From Streptomyces alfalfae (GTDB lineage Bacteria > Actinomycetota > Actinomycetes > Streptomycetales > Streptomycetaceae), in assembly GCF_004127445.1 (NCBI RefSeq), contig NZ_QEXM01000043.1:372001-436000 (forward strand): 64,000 nt of DNA. The letters are read 5' to 3'. A program made the position numbers and the translations under genes. A model generated the notes under the pieces. That model worked only from the letters and a program-made list of their open reading frames with translations. It was not told the origin of the DNA and did not search any database. How positions within the stretch are numbered: the first letter of the stretch is position 1; each line of letters starts with the position of its first letter. Shown here piece by piece: positions 52,638 to 61,450 of the stretch.

Positions 52638-53756
52638 ATGGACGTCAGCCAGATAGCGAAGCGGTTCCCGCTCGTTGCCCGGCCACGTCCAGCGTGCCCG
52701 CCCCTCGCTGACCGGGTCCGCGAGATCACCGACCTCGCTGCCGTCGCCGAGCGCGACGACAATGTGACCTCCGCAACCGTCGCCCTGAACAAGGCGGCAC
52801 TGATCGCAAGCGATTGCGGCATGCCGGACCTGGCATGCGCTCTGTGCTGGCGTCACGCTGAGGCCGTCCTACGCGCCCAGCCCCTGGGCGCGCAGGAAGC
52901 CCGGCATGCCCTAGAGCCCCTGGTCAACCTGGCCCGACTGCGCATCCGCGACGGCGATGGGCCCGGAGCATATGACCTCCTCGACTCCTTGAACCGAGCG
53001 GTGCAATCGCAGAACGAAGCGGTCATCGACGGCCGCCCCATATGCTTCCGGCACCTCACGATGTCGCCAGCCGACCATCAAGAGGTGTGCCAATGGCTGT
53101 GGACCGTCCTCCTCGGTGACGGAACCCGTGCCCTTGTCGCAGCGGGTGAATGGGACCGCGCACGGGCACACAGCAAGCAACACAGGGGCATAGGCCAGCG
53201 CCTTTTCGACGGGCGTCAAGTGGAAGTACTCGTCCGTTGCCTCGGCGAGCAACCCAATAATGCAGTGCAGTTCCTGCACGAAAGCACCCTGGTGGAGCCA
53301 TGGGAGCACTCCGTCGCGGCAGCCCTCACCGTCCTATGCCACAGGGCAGCCGACGACCAACCGGTTGAGTCGATCGACAAGATGGTGCAGCGCTATTTGG
53401 CCCTCGACTCGGCCCCCGAACTTGCCGTCTTCCGCTCTCGTGTGGGCCTAGTCGTGCTCGACCTCTCCCCAGAAGTCCGACAGGCCGAAGCATTGCACCG
53501 CCTCACCTGGGAAGCGACGACGCATCCAGACGGGTACATCGCGCGAGACGTCCTGGCCCACCCAATGTGCCGCGAAGAGCTGAGCCGGGACGAGCGCAGA
53601 ACGCTCTCCGCCGCCGTCGTCTCCGCCGGCCTCGGACGGGGCAACATCCCCGGCTCTCTGGCTCAGGCCATGCGGGACGCTGCAACGGTCGCAGCCGATG
53701 TCTGGCAACGCCACGCCAACCATCGAACTAACGAGCTCGTGCACGGTAAGTGGTGA
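52638..53756 (+). CDS. Helical protein of FxLD cluster, C-terminus supplied by an IS
   Basis: 372 aa in the present frame, helical and TPR-like in character (ATVALNKAALIASDCGMPDL, ARHALEPLVNLARLRIRDGD, VGLVVLDLSPEVRQAEALH). It starts one base after the methyltransferase stop, so it belongs to the cluster. The last residues NELVHGKW are read from the inverted repeat of the adjacent IS inserted at 53731, so the native C-terminus is missing. Function unknown; it may be a regulator or accessory factor, and may be inactive in this strain. Confidence 0.7.
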   Translation: MDVSQIAKRFPLVARPRPACPPLADRVREITDLAAVAERDDNVTSATVALNKAALIASDCGMPDLACALCWRHAEAVLRAQPLGAQEARHALEPLVNLARLRIRDGDGPGAYDLLDSLNRAVQSQNEAVIDGRPICFRHLTMSPADHQEVCQWLWTVLLGDGTRALVAAGEWDRARAHSKQHRGIGQRLFDGRQVEVLVRCLGEQPNNAVQFLHESTLVEPWEHSVAAALTVLCHRAADDQPVESIDKMVQRYLALDSAPELAVFRSRVGLVVLDLSPEVRQAEALHRLTWEATTHPDGYIARDVLAHPMCREELSRDERRTLSAAVVSAGLGRGNIPGSLAQAMRDAATVAADVWQRHANHRTNELVHGKW

Positions 53757-54781
53757 GACGTCACGGACTCCGGTGTGGGCCGTGGTCACATCTGTCGTGT
53801 CAGGTTCAGGTCCGCTGTCTGCTGGTGGGACAACAGGCCGGCGATGGCTTCGACGGTGTCGCTCATGTGCTCGCGGCGTCCGAGGTGGCGGGCCAGGGCC
53901 CGCCAGTTCTTGAGATGGGCGATGCCGTGCTCGACACGGATACGCCGTGATGAGTGCGCCTTGCGCTGGCGCTCGTACATCTCCTCGTACCAGTCGGGGG
54001 CGTTCTTCTTGAACTTGCGGTGTGATGGTGTGAGTACCCGGCCGCCGGTCTGGGCGCCCAGGCCCTGGTAGCCGGCGTCGGCGAGGATTTCCACCGCGGG
54101 TCCGTCGGCCAGGAGCCTGACCAGCCCTAATTGGCGGGCGTGGGTAATGTCTGCGCAGCTGCCGGGCTTGGTCGGGCTGCAGAAGAGCATGCGGCCGTCC
54201 CCGTCCGTGACGACCATGGTCTTGACCGCGTTCTGCTTGTTCTTGCCGGAGATGAACTTGTCGCGGTCCTTGTGTCCGGCGGCCGGGCGGCGGACCCGAA
54301 TCTCGGTGCCGTCGATGATCCCGGTCTTCCCGTCGGCACCGAGGTGGTCGATGACCTCGGCCAGGGTCCGCAGCCGCACATCCTGGCTGACGGTGCACCC
54401 TCGCTCGGCGAGCAAGGGTCGAACCTCACCGATGGCACGAGTGATGGTGGAGCGGTCGACACCGAACCAGCAGGCGAGCACGTCGTGCGTGGTGGCATGC
54501 CGGAGGTGCACGAGCGTGGCCAGAAGTCGGTCGACGAACACCAACCGGCGCTTCGCTCCTGCGCCCACAGCGCGCTTTCCGTGGACGGGACGCAAGCTCG
54601 GCCTGGTGCCGTTCGTGCCACAACGGGTCAAGCTCTGCGACAAGTTCAGCGATCACATTGGCCGACAGGCCCGTGATCCTCCGGTCGCTGATGATCGCTG
54701 CACGAAATGCGGTCCGTCACCACATGGCCATGATCGACGATCAGAGGCTCGACGTCTCACCGCTTACCGTGCACGAGCTCG
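53732..54781. mobile_element. IS5-type element with TAA target duplication
   Basis: 1050-bp element with about 31-bp terminal inverted repeats that differ at one base (left end CGAGCTCGTGCACGGTAAG, then TGGTGAGACGTC against CGGTGAGACGTC in the right end, read outward-in). TAA occurs directly outside both ends (53729-53731 and 54782-54784). It holds one complete transposase gene on the minus strand and cuts the last lanthipeptide-cluster gene. Confidence 0.88.
53786..54643 (-). CDS. IS5-superfamily transposase (HTH plus DDE, HARBI1-like)
   Basis: 285-aa transposase. The N-terminal HTH reads LVHLRHATTHDVLACWFGVD and RSTITRAIGEVRPLL; the DDE domain has Asp in GIIDGTEIRVRRPA, Asp in EILADAGYQGLGAQ and Glu in RIRVEHGIAHLKNWRALARH. 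Both inverted repeats flank it and no frame break is seen, so it is likely active. Distinct from the IS at 28193. Confidence 0.92.
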   Translation of the reverse strand: MSQSLTRCGTNGTRPSLRPVHGKRAVGAGAKRRLVFVDRLLATLVHLRHATTHDVLACWFGVDRSTITRAIGEVRPLLAERGCTVSQDVRLRTLAEVIDHLGADGKTGIIDGTEIRVRRPAAGHKDRDKFISGKNKQNAVKTMVVTDGDGRMLFCSPTKPGSCADITHARQLGLVRLLADGPAVEILADAGYQGLGAQTGGRVLTPSHRKFKKNAPDWYEEMYERQRKAHSSRRIRVEHGIAHLKNWRALARHLGRREHMSDTVEAIAGLLSHQQTADLNLTRQM

Positions 54782-54838
54782 TAAGAGGGTTTCCCGTAAC
54801 CGGTGGTGCGGCTGGTGCGTCGGTCGGGGGATGGGGGG

Positions 54839-54935
54839 GTGACCCCAGCAGATGTCCCGAAGTGGGTCGAGCCGTTTGAGGGTCTGACCGAGGTGCAGTT
54901 CGCGAGGCTGGTGGCGCTGGTGCGGCGCCGCCTGC
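54839..54935 (+). pseudogene. N-terminal remnant of another transposase
   Basis: From GTG 54839 about 32 residues (TPADVPKWVEPFEGLTEVQF, then ARLVALVRRR) match the start typical of a second IS5-superfamily transposase; the rest is lost. The sequence just before it (54785-54838) has the look of an IS end (GAGGGTTTCCCGTAACC). The intact IS therefore sits against or inside an older, decayed IS. Confidence 0.6.
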
Positions 54936-55020
54936 ATCTCCCGGTCCGCTCACCCGATGCGTTCCCACCGGCGGGCGCTTGTGGTGACCACGAGGGCGGC
55001 CGCGGGCGATACTGGGGACC

Positions 55021-55377
55021 ATGGCCGAGCAGTCCGTGTCTTTCCCCGCGCCGAATGCTTTCGACGTGCTGTGCGCGCAGCGCCTTCCCGCACACCTGGA
55101 AGACCTGGCCGGACCCACCTGCGGCACGGTCGACCTGCCCCTACACGTGGCCTGGTCGGGCCGCCGCTCCTACACGCTGGACCAGCCGCGCTCCCGCATG
55201 AGCCTCTACCGCACCGTCCTGGCCGAGGGCCAGCACCAAGACCTCATCGACTTCCTGAACCGGAACCTGCTGATCGCCCAATGGCCCGCCGTGCGCACCC
55301 TGATCAGCCGCCCGGCCCACCACACGTGGGAAACCGCCTTCCCCGAGTTGACCGCCACCGTCACGGCGGCCGCGTGA
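55021..55377 (+). CDS. Partner gene of AbiEii-type nucleotidyltransferase
   Basis: 118-aa protein without a named domain: FPAPNAFDVLCAQRLPAHLE, LDQPRSRMSLYRTVLAEGQH, LIDFLNRNLLIAQWPAVRTL. It is coupled by GTGA overlap to a nucleotidyltransferase-like gene, the arrangement seen for small partners of AbiEii/AbiGii toxins in Streptomyces. It may function as antitoxin-like partner; this is inferred from position. Confidence 0.65.
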   Translation: MAEQSVSFPAPNAFDVLCAQRLPAHLEDLAGPTCGTVDLPLHVAWSGRRSYTLDQPRSRMSLYRTVLAEGQHQDLIDFLNRNLLIAQWPAVRTLISRPAHHTWETAFPELTATVTAAA

Positions 55378-56037
55378 ACCTGAGCGACCCGGACCGCCGG
55401 CTCCTGGCCGACACCCTGGCCATCAGCACGCCCTACCCTCTGGTCATCACCGGCGGCTACGCCGTCCAGGCCCACGGCCTGGTCGACCGCCTCAGCCAAG
55501 ATCTGGACGTCGCCACGGAAAGCCCGGCCCCCATGGGCGCACCGTCAGCGATGGCCTGCGGCAGCGCGGCTGGAGTGTCCGACAAGTCGAGACCAGCCCG
55601 CTCTCCGGCCGGCTCATTGCCGCCGACCCCGCCACGGGCGAGTAGTTCGAAATCGACATCCCTCCAGGAAGCCTTCTGGTCCCCGCCCACGGCGACCGAA
55701 GCACGGACCAGTCCTGGCACTCGATGACGTGATCGGCACCAAGGTCCGCGCCCTCGCCTACCGCGGCGCGGTCCGCGACCTCATCGACGTCCACGCCGCC
55801 TCCCAGCACCGCACCACCGCCGACCTCAAGGTACTCGGCCACCGCCACGCCCGCTTCGACTTCAGCCTCCACGACCTGCGCGACCGCCTCACCGGCGCCG
55901 CGTGGTGGGACGATGAGGACTTCACCGCCTACGGCCTGAACCCCGGCCAGATGACCGCCCTGCGTAGCTGGGCCCTGGCCTGGTCAAGCGACATCGAGAC
56001 CCGACTCCATGCCGAGGAAGGCACGGACGACAGCTGA
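55374..56037 (+). pseudogene. Broken AbiEii/AbiGii-type nucleotidyltransferase
   Basis: Starts at GTG 55374 (GTGA overlap) with the nucleotidyltransferase signature ITGGYAVQAHGLVDRLSQDL then DVATE. Near 55535 the coding sequence shifts frame (TVSDGLRQRGWSVRQVETS), then meets an in-frame TAG at about 55645 before FEIDIPPGSLLVPAHGD, and near 55700 shifts again to LALDDVIGTKVRALAYRGAV followed by DLIDVHAAS and a normal C-terminus. Two frame changes and a stop mean the toxin-like protein is not made, while its partner is intact. Confidence 0.78.
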
Positions 56038-56063
56038 GGCCCGAGCGAGGGATCTCGGGATGG

Positions 56064-56735
56064 TCAGCCGGCGGGCTCGTACTCCACCGTCTCCTGCCCG
56101 CATCCCGTGGCCAGTTCCCGCAGGGCCTGCTGTTCGGCCTGGTCCACGGTCAAGTCCCAGCGGAGCTTGGTCGCCACCCACTGGGCGGTGTAGGTGCAGC
56201 GGGCATCAGCAAGCGGCGGCTGCCACTCGGCCGGGTCCTGGTCGGACTTCGACCGGTTGCTCCGCGCGGTCACGGCCACCAGCGACCGCTCGTCGCCCAG
56301 GTCGTTGGCGTAGGCCGTGCGGCGCTCCGCGCTCCAGGTGCTGGCGCCGGAGTCCCAGGCTTCGGCGAGCGGCACCATGTGGTCGATGTCCAGGGCGCGG
56401 GGCTGGGTGACGGTTTCCCCGTCGTAGTAGGAGTACCACTGGCCGCCGGTGACCTTGCAGCCCGGCCCGACGGTCGGTTCGACACGGGACTCCGCGATGA
56501 GGACCTCCTCACGGGTGTTGCAGGAGTCGCGGTCGTCGTCGGTCCAGTGCTTGAACCGCGAGCGCTGGTATCCCTCCCGTGACTCGGGGGCCGTCTGCAG
56601 GGCGTCGACCGCCTGCGTCAGCGTCATCGGAAGCGAGACCGGGGCGGCGTCAGTGGCCGACGCCGGGGACATGGTGGTGAGGGGCAGGGCGAGGAAGGCT
56701 GCGGCCAGGGCCGCGCGCATGCAGGTCTTGATCAC
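56064..56735 (-). CDS. Secreted HNH endonuclease family protein
   Basis: About 223-aa exported nuclease (DUF1524/GmrSD-C-like). The N-terminus MRAALAAAFLALPLTTMSPA is a signal peptide. The core has DIDHMVPLAEAWDSGASTW, RRTAYANDLGDERSLVAVTA and RSNRSKSDQDPAEWQPP, the H-N-H arrangement typical of Streptomyces secreted nucleases. The GTG at 56735 and ATG at 56720 are both possible starts. Probably for nucleic-acid scavenging or competition. Confidence 0.85.
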   Translation of the reverse strand: MIKTCMRAALAAAFLALPLTTMSPASATDAAPVSLPMTLTQAVDALQTAPESREGYQRSRFKHWTDDDRDSCNTREEVLIAESRVEPTVGPGCKVTGGQWYSYYDGETVTQPRALDIDHMVPLAEAWDSGASTWSAERRTAYANDLGDERSLVAVTARSNRSKSDQDPAEWQPPLADARCTYTAQWVATKLRWDLTVDQAEQQALRELATGCGQETVEYEPAG

Positions 56736-57093
56736 GCTCCGTTGATACCGTGGCCTGTCGGCTGGCGGGGACGGTTCGGGTGGAGTGTCACCCGGTCGAG
56801 CGCACAGGTTGTACCGGGACACCGGGCCAGGACGAAGAGTCGGGGGGACACGACCAACTCATCGCAGGAGACTGACGGCACACGGCGCGCCCCTCTCCGG
56901 CCCTGACCTGTACTCCCACGAAAATCGTGGGTTGGCGCCGGACCGGAACGCACCCGTCGGCCGGCGCTGACCGCGCTCGTCCTCGTGACCGGCATCATCC
57001 TGCTGACGGCGCTGTCCTGGCCGTCCTGACGTCAGCCCAGAACACGCTGGCCAACTGGGCACGCGGCGGAGATCCCAGCAGCGGCCCGCCCCG
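56736..57093. other. Intergenic region with short hairpin
   Basis: 358 bp without a supported gene. It contains CCCACGA-AAA-TCGTGGG (56915-56931), a perfect 7-bp stem with a 3-nt loop, possibly the terminator of the nearby nuclease genes or an operator. Confidence 0.4.
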
Positions 57094-57783
57094 TCAGGCA
57101 GAGGGGCGCCGCCTGGTGCCGCCGCCGCTGCCGTTCAGCGGGATCAGGGCCTCCAGGTGAGCGCCCTTGACCCAGGCGCCCAGCAGATCGCGGTGCATGG
57201 CCACGATGTTCTGGCGCAGCGCCAGGTCCAGCGCGGCCTTCGTGAACGAGCGGCTGGTGGTGACGAACAAGGCGACGTCCGCGCCGTGCTCGAGGCGAGC
57301 GGTGCCGACGAACTTCTGCATGTCCGGCGAGGACACGCTGCGGTGCGGAGCGTACTTCTTAACCTGGATCACCAGTTTGCGGCCGTCGGCCAGGTAGCCG
57401 ACGACGTCCGCGCCCAGGTCGCCGCTCTTGCCGCTGACGACGACTTCTCTGCAGCCGTCCCGCCAGCACAGATCGGCGATGTAGGTCTCGAACTCCTGCC
57501 ACGTCAGGGCGTCGACCTGGGCCATGGACAACTCGCGGGCCCGGGCCTCCTCCTGCGCCCGCCACGCTCGGTCCTGGCCGACTGCGCGGCGGTGCGCCCG
57601 AAGCAGCGCCCAGCCAGCCCCGCACAGCACAGCCGCAGCGAACACCATCGCCAGGACGGGCCACACCCGCGACCAGTTCCCGGCGACCCACACCACGCCG
57701 ATCACCGCGGCCACCGCGCCCCAGACCTGCAGCTGCTTGCGAGTCTGCTTCTTCAGGCGCCGGCGCCGTCGACGTGCCGCCAT
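57094..57783 (-). CDS. Membrane-anchored Mrr-like restriction endonuclease
   Basis: 229-aa protein. A basic N-terminus (AARRRRRRLKKQTRKQLQVW) and two membrane helices (GAVAAVIGVVWVAG, VLAMVFAAAVLCGAGWALL) precede an Mrr_cat/DUF2034 nuclease domain with GDLGADVVGYLADGRKLVIQ followed by VKKY, the D...QxK catalytic pattern, and MQKFVGTARLEHGADVALF. ATG 57783 has GGGGGAG upstream. Such proteins cleave foreign, often modified DNA; membrane-anchored variants are common in Streptomyces but little characterised. Confidence 0.87.
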   Translation of the reverse strand: MAARRRRRRLKKQTRKQLQVWGAVAAVIGVVWVAGNWSRVWPVLAMVFAAAVLCGAGWALLRAHRRAVGQDRAWRAQEEARARELSMAQVDALTWQEFETYIADLCWRDGCREVVVSGKSGDLGADVVGYLADGRKLVIQVKKYAPHRSVSSPDMQKFVGTARLEHGADVALFVTTSRSFTKAALDLALRQNIVAMHRDLLGAWVKGAHLEALIPLNGSGGGTRRRPSA

Positions 57784-57860
57784 CACTCCCCCACCTCCCA
57801 GACCCGTGGCCCGCAGTGTGCGCCGACGGGGCGCCACCCGACTTGTGCGGGCGCGGCTGT

Positions 57861-58070
57861 TCACCGGCCAGTCTGCGTGACGCCGCTCGCCAACTGCCCC
57901 AGGACGTTCACGATCCCCTCACCGGCCCGGGTGGGGGTGATCAGGACTCCCAGCGCCAAATCGATGACGACGGTCAGCTTCTCGTCGAAGCGGCTACGGA
58001 CCTCCGTACGCCGCCGCAACCACCAGATGACGACGACTGCGAGCAGCACCGCCACGTTGATGGTCACCAC
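57861..58070 (-). CDS. Small single-helix membrane protein
   Basis: 69-aa protein: TINVAVLLAVVVIWWLRRRT as an N-terminal helix and basic stop-transfer, then a short soluble domain FDEKLTVVIDLALGVLITPT. GTG 58070 has AGGAGA 8 bp upstream; the frame extends to 58190 without support. It lies upstream of the Mrr-like gene on the same strand. Function unknown. Confidence 0.55.
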   Translation of the reverse strand: MVTINVAVLLAVVVIWWLRRRTEVRSRFDEKLTVVIDLALGVLITPTRAGEGIVNVLGQLASGVTQTGR

Positions 58071-58262
58071 CGCCCCGGTCTCCTGTGTAGCGGCGTCTTG
58101 GTGATGTTGGAGGCGGGTTACCGGTGAATGGCACAAAGCCATCGGACCTGGCCGGATACCGCGCGAGGCGCACCGTGGACGGCTGGTCATCTCCCTGACG
58201 CGGCGACAACCTGCGTGGCAGGGTCGTCGTGATCGAGAACGGCATCAGGCAGGGGGCTTTGC

Positions 58263-58835
58263 GTGGAAGCACGGATGTGGGACGGCTTGGTCGGCGTCGC
58301 GAAGGAAACGTACACCGCCTCGCTAGGCGAGGGGGTCGTGCCGCGCCCGCTGATGATGCCACTGGTGCGCGGCGAGCTGGTCGGGCTGATCTGGGTCCGC
58401 CCGCTCAAGGTCGGCCAGGACGCGCTCACCGGGATCGCGGAGCTGGCGAACATCGCGGCGGCGGCCGGCGCGGACGAGGTCGTCCTCGCATGGGAAACCC
58501 ACGACGTCGCCACCGCCTGCGAGCTGCCGATCGTCGGCCCGGCACCGTGCCTGAACATGGTGCTCGCCACCCGGGACGGGCACGTCCTGCACCAGTTCCC
58601 CTACAGCGAGCAACTCCTGTCCCGCAGTCCCGAGGGCTGCGCGTCGGTTGCCCCCGACTGGAGGACGGCCCCCGCGCCGCAGCCCGGTGGCGAACTGGTG
58701 CCGCCGATCCAGGCAGCGGTGAACTTTTCCTTCACCCCCATCGAGCTGGACCACCCCGACCCGTTCGGCGTCACCGTCGTGCTGATGGAAGAGGACGGCT
58801 ACCGCATCAGCCTGACCGAAGCGTTCGCCCGCTGA
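58263..58835 (+). CDS. Conserved hypothetical protein
   Basis: 190-aa soluble protein with balanced composition and no recognised domain: MMPLVRGELVGLIWVRPLKV, TGIAELANIAAAAGADEVVL, FTPIELDHPDPFGVTVVLME. GTG 58263 follows AGGGGG by 6 bp; an ATG at 58275 is possible. The next broken gene is on the same strand. Confidence 0.65.
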   Translation: MEARMWDGLVGVAKETYTASLGEGVVPRPLMMPLVRGELVGLIWVRPLKVGQDALTGIAELANIAAAAGADEVVLAWETHDVATACELPIVGPAPCLNMVLATRDGHVLHQFPYSEQLLSRSPEGCASVAPDWRTAPAPQPGGELVPPIQAAVNFSFTPIELDHPDPFGVTVVLMEEDGYRISLTEAFAR

Positions 58836-58963
58836 GGCCAGCGTCAAGATCTGGCGGCTCGACCTCGCGTCGACCACCGCCGTACCGCCTCCCCTTCATC
58901 CCGGCGGACACCAGTACGCGGACGATCACCGGAACATGATCCCCGGAAGAGAAGCAGGAAGAC

Positions 58964-59601
58964 ATGGCAAGCACGAAGGCCCGGCCCCTGGGGCACTGCT
59001 CTCGCTGTACCCGAGCCTGGTGGCCGGGCGCCTCTGACGAGGACCGGTGGAACACCGTGCACAAGGGCGGGCGTCTCACGGTCTACCTGTGCCCGCAGTG
59101 CCAGACCCCGGAGGAGAACGCTGAAGCGGAGGTGAAGGCGGCGCTGATCGACTACGACCACCCGGCCACCGACTCCGACGGCCGGGTGCGGTTGGCGCCT
59201 CGCGGGGGCTGGCACAGCGTGGCCGTGGGCACCCACAGCGTCGTCCAGTCCGATCCGGCGGTACACCTCGCCCTCGGGATCGAGAACACCCAGCTGAACA
59301 TCGGCGTCGCCGCGCACACCGACGCCGACTGCCCGACCTCTTCTCCGAGACCGGCCGCCGCCACGTCCGTACGGAGCTGGAGCGGGTGGGCGCCCGGCCC
59401 GGCTACCGCACGCTTACCTACACCGCCACCGCCGGACTCCCCCCGCCCAACGTGCTGGTGGTGGAGGATCACGCGGCCTGCACCGACGGGGGTCACGGCG
59501 AGATGGTGGTCCTCTTCTCCCCGCAGATGACCCCGCACCTGCTGGACGTCTTCACCCCGCCGGTCGCGGCCCGTATCCGCACCGCTCTTCACGACGCCTG
59601 A
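58964..59601 (+). pseudogene. Hypothetical zinc-finger-like protein gene with frameshift
   Basis: The first frame begins LGHCSRCTRAWWPG and has a CxxC pair plus CPQC (zinc-ribbon-like), running to about 59330 (IGVAAHTDAD). The continuation lies one frame away: LFSETGRRHVRTELERVGAR, then PGYRTLTYTATAGLPPPNVL and LFSPQMTPHLLDVFTPPVAA to the stop at 59601. A single base at about 59330-59336 (in the run GACTGCCCGACC) explains it. Either a recent frameshift or a sequence error. No family recognised. Confidence 0.7.
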
Positions 59602-60414
59602 ATCCAGACCGTACTCGGCTGCATAGCGCCGGCCGCCGCGACGTGGGTCGCCGAGGCCTCCCGCATCGACGACGTCCTCGCCCTCCGCCCCTGACGCCTC
59701 GAGTTTCCGTCCTCACGCGGTCCTGCCCAGCGGTGTCGTCTGCGGGACCGTGGCCGCCGTCCTGGCCTCCCTCACCGCGCGCTCCGCACGGGCCCGACGC
59801 AGGGCTGCGGCGTGGGAGACGTGGGCCTGGCGGCGGCGCTCGGTACGGGTCTCCTCGATCGGGCCCGGCACATCCTCACGTCTCGCCGCCGCTCATGCCT
59901 GCCCCCAGGTGGTGTAGCCGAGGTCCAGGTGCCCGAGCCGGCAGTGGTGCTGTGCCTGGTCGATCAGCTGGTTGCTGAACAGGCACCAGGCCGACGCCTC
60001 GCCAGCAGACGACGGCCGCCCGGAGTGATCCGGACGGCCGTCCTGATCCGCGAGCTGAAAAGCGCGAGGGCCGCGCACCTTGGTGGGGCGCTCCCCCACG
60101 TCTGTGGGACAGATGTGACACCACGAAAGATCAAGGGGTCGGCCGATCTTTACGCAGGTCATCCGGGCCTTCGATGTCTCCATCAAACCCGGGGCGATTC
60201 AGTCGCCCGACCCGAAGACACCCGCAGCCGCATAGCGGACATGCTGAGCTCCATGAGGTCAGGGCTCGGTGCGGGTGGCGTGAACCCGAAACGATTCACT
60301 ACTCCCCCGCGCCGGGTTCACCTCAACGCGCCCAGTCGCGTGGAGTGGGCCGGCTACGCCACCGGTCCATGAAGCGCATGATGAAACAGAAGCAACCAAG
60401 TAGGGGTGAAACGC
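59602..60414. other. Gene-poor stretch
   Basis: No confident gene in about 810 bp. In the same frame as the preceding pseudogene, and directly after its stop, a protein-like tail WVAEASRIDDVLALRP ends near 59692, suggesting a degraded small gene. The remaining frames are Arg/Pro/Ser-rich without ribosome sites. Confidence 0.4.
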
Positions 60415-60855
60415 ATGAAACGAACCATCACGATCGCGATCGCCGCGGCTGCAGTCTTGGCTCTTTCGCCTGTGGCGGCACCTGCGGGAGCGGACACGTC
60501 GCAGGTCCGCCCGGCCGGTCTCCGCTCCCATACCCAGGAGCCGCTCACCTCGCGCAATGCTCCAGCTGCCCACTACGAACGGATGGCCACCATCCGTCTG
60601 TCCGGGGCAACAGGCACACTCTGGCGATCAATCAGGCCAGCGGGAGCGTGGGACTGGCACGCCAACATCCATAACGCACCCCCAGGCTCCCGAGTGGAGG
60701 CACGTAACTGGTTCGAGAACGTTGTCTCCAGCGCGGTGGTGCCTCCCGGGGAAATCGGCGCAAACACCGGTTCCTGGTCCAGCTTCGGCAGGTTCCGGGT
60801 CTGCATCTACGTGACAGGCGGACGAAGCGGCTGTTCCTACTTCTCCCCCACCTGA
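60415..60855 (+). CDS. Small secreted protein of unknown function
   Basis: 146-aa exported protein. The N-terminus MKRTITIAIAAAAVLALSPV is a Sec signal peptide with a probable AGA cleavage region. The mature part has AWDWHANIHNAPPGSRVEAR and FRVCIYVTGGRSGCSYFSPT, including two Cys likely to form a disulfide. ATG 60415 is preferred (AGGGG upstream); a GTG at 60406 is possible. No family known. Confidence 0.7.
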   Translation: MKRTITIAIAAAAVLALSPVAAPAGADTSQVRPAGLRSHTQEPLTSRNAPAAHYERMATIRLSGATGTLWRSIRPAGAWDWHANIHNAPPGSRVEARNWFENVVSSAVVPPGEIGANTGSWSSFGRFRVCIYVTGGRSGCSYFSPT

Positions 60856-61023
60856 CAGAGCGAACCGGTTCGGACGACTCCCTCCTCGCCGTGGCTTCGT
60901 AGGTGACGGTGGACTCCACTTGTAGGTCAGTTCTGACTCCACCTGGTTCGTGGCGGAGCCCATTTTGTTGGTGAGAAATGACTCCACAGGGTGGCCCCGC
61001 TGTGAGGGTTGTGCCCGTGTCGG

Positions 61024-61363
61024 TCAGTGCTTGGGCGCCTGACGTCCGGCCCAGGCGTTGTCAGGGGTGGCGTATCGCGGGAACTGTGATGTTGCGCCGC
61101 GGAGGGCCAGGAGCCGGCTGATGAAGGGCTGGTCGTAGACCAGGCGCAGTCCGTGGCCGGCCTGTTCGCAGTGTTCCTGCGCGGTGCTCAGCTCGCGCAG
61201 GACGGTGGAGTCCATGAAGGTGAGCGGCCGCAGGTCGACGATGAGCCAGGCGTCCCGGGTCTGCTGGCAGGTTCCCCGCAGCAGGATGGTGAGTTGGGGG
61301 AAGCTGGAGATGTCGAATTCTCCGCACATGCGCACCACGGCGGCCCACCCCGTACTTGGCCGA
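61024..61363 (-). pseudogene. STAS-domain (anti-sigma factor antagonist) gene, 5' end lost
   Basis: About 108 residues of a STAS domain: GWAAVVRMCGEFDISSFPQL, LIVDLRPLTFMDSTVLREL (Ser in MDST is the usual phosphorylation site), QAGHGLRLVYDQPFISRLLA. The native start is missing: upstream sequence is transposase-derived in a different frame. A frame open to 61506 exists but its first 50 residues are not STAS-like. It may still be translated as a fusion. Confidence 0.7.
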
Positions 61364-61450
61364 CAAAGCCCTGCTGGACAGCCCTTCGACCCGAGCGTCA
61401 TGGCATATCGCCGCGTACAACTCGACCTTCGAAAGGGGCACTTGAGCCAC
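61337..61450 (-). pseudogene. IstA-like transposase N-terminal remnant
   Basis: MAQVPLSKVELYAAICHDAR then VEGLSSRALSAKYGVGRR is the N-terminal HTH region typical of IS21-family IstA transposases. The frame departs from the family after GVGRR, where the STAS sequence begins in another frame. It is what links the flanking repeats to IS21. Confidence 0.65.
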
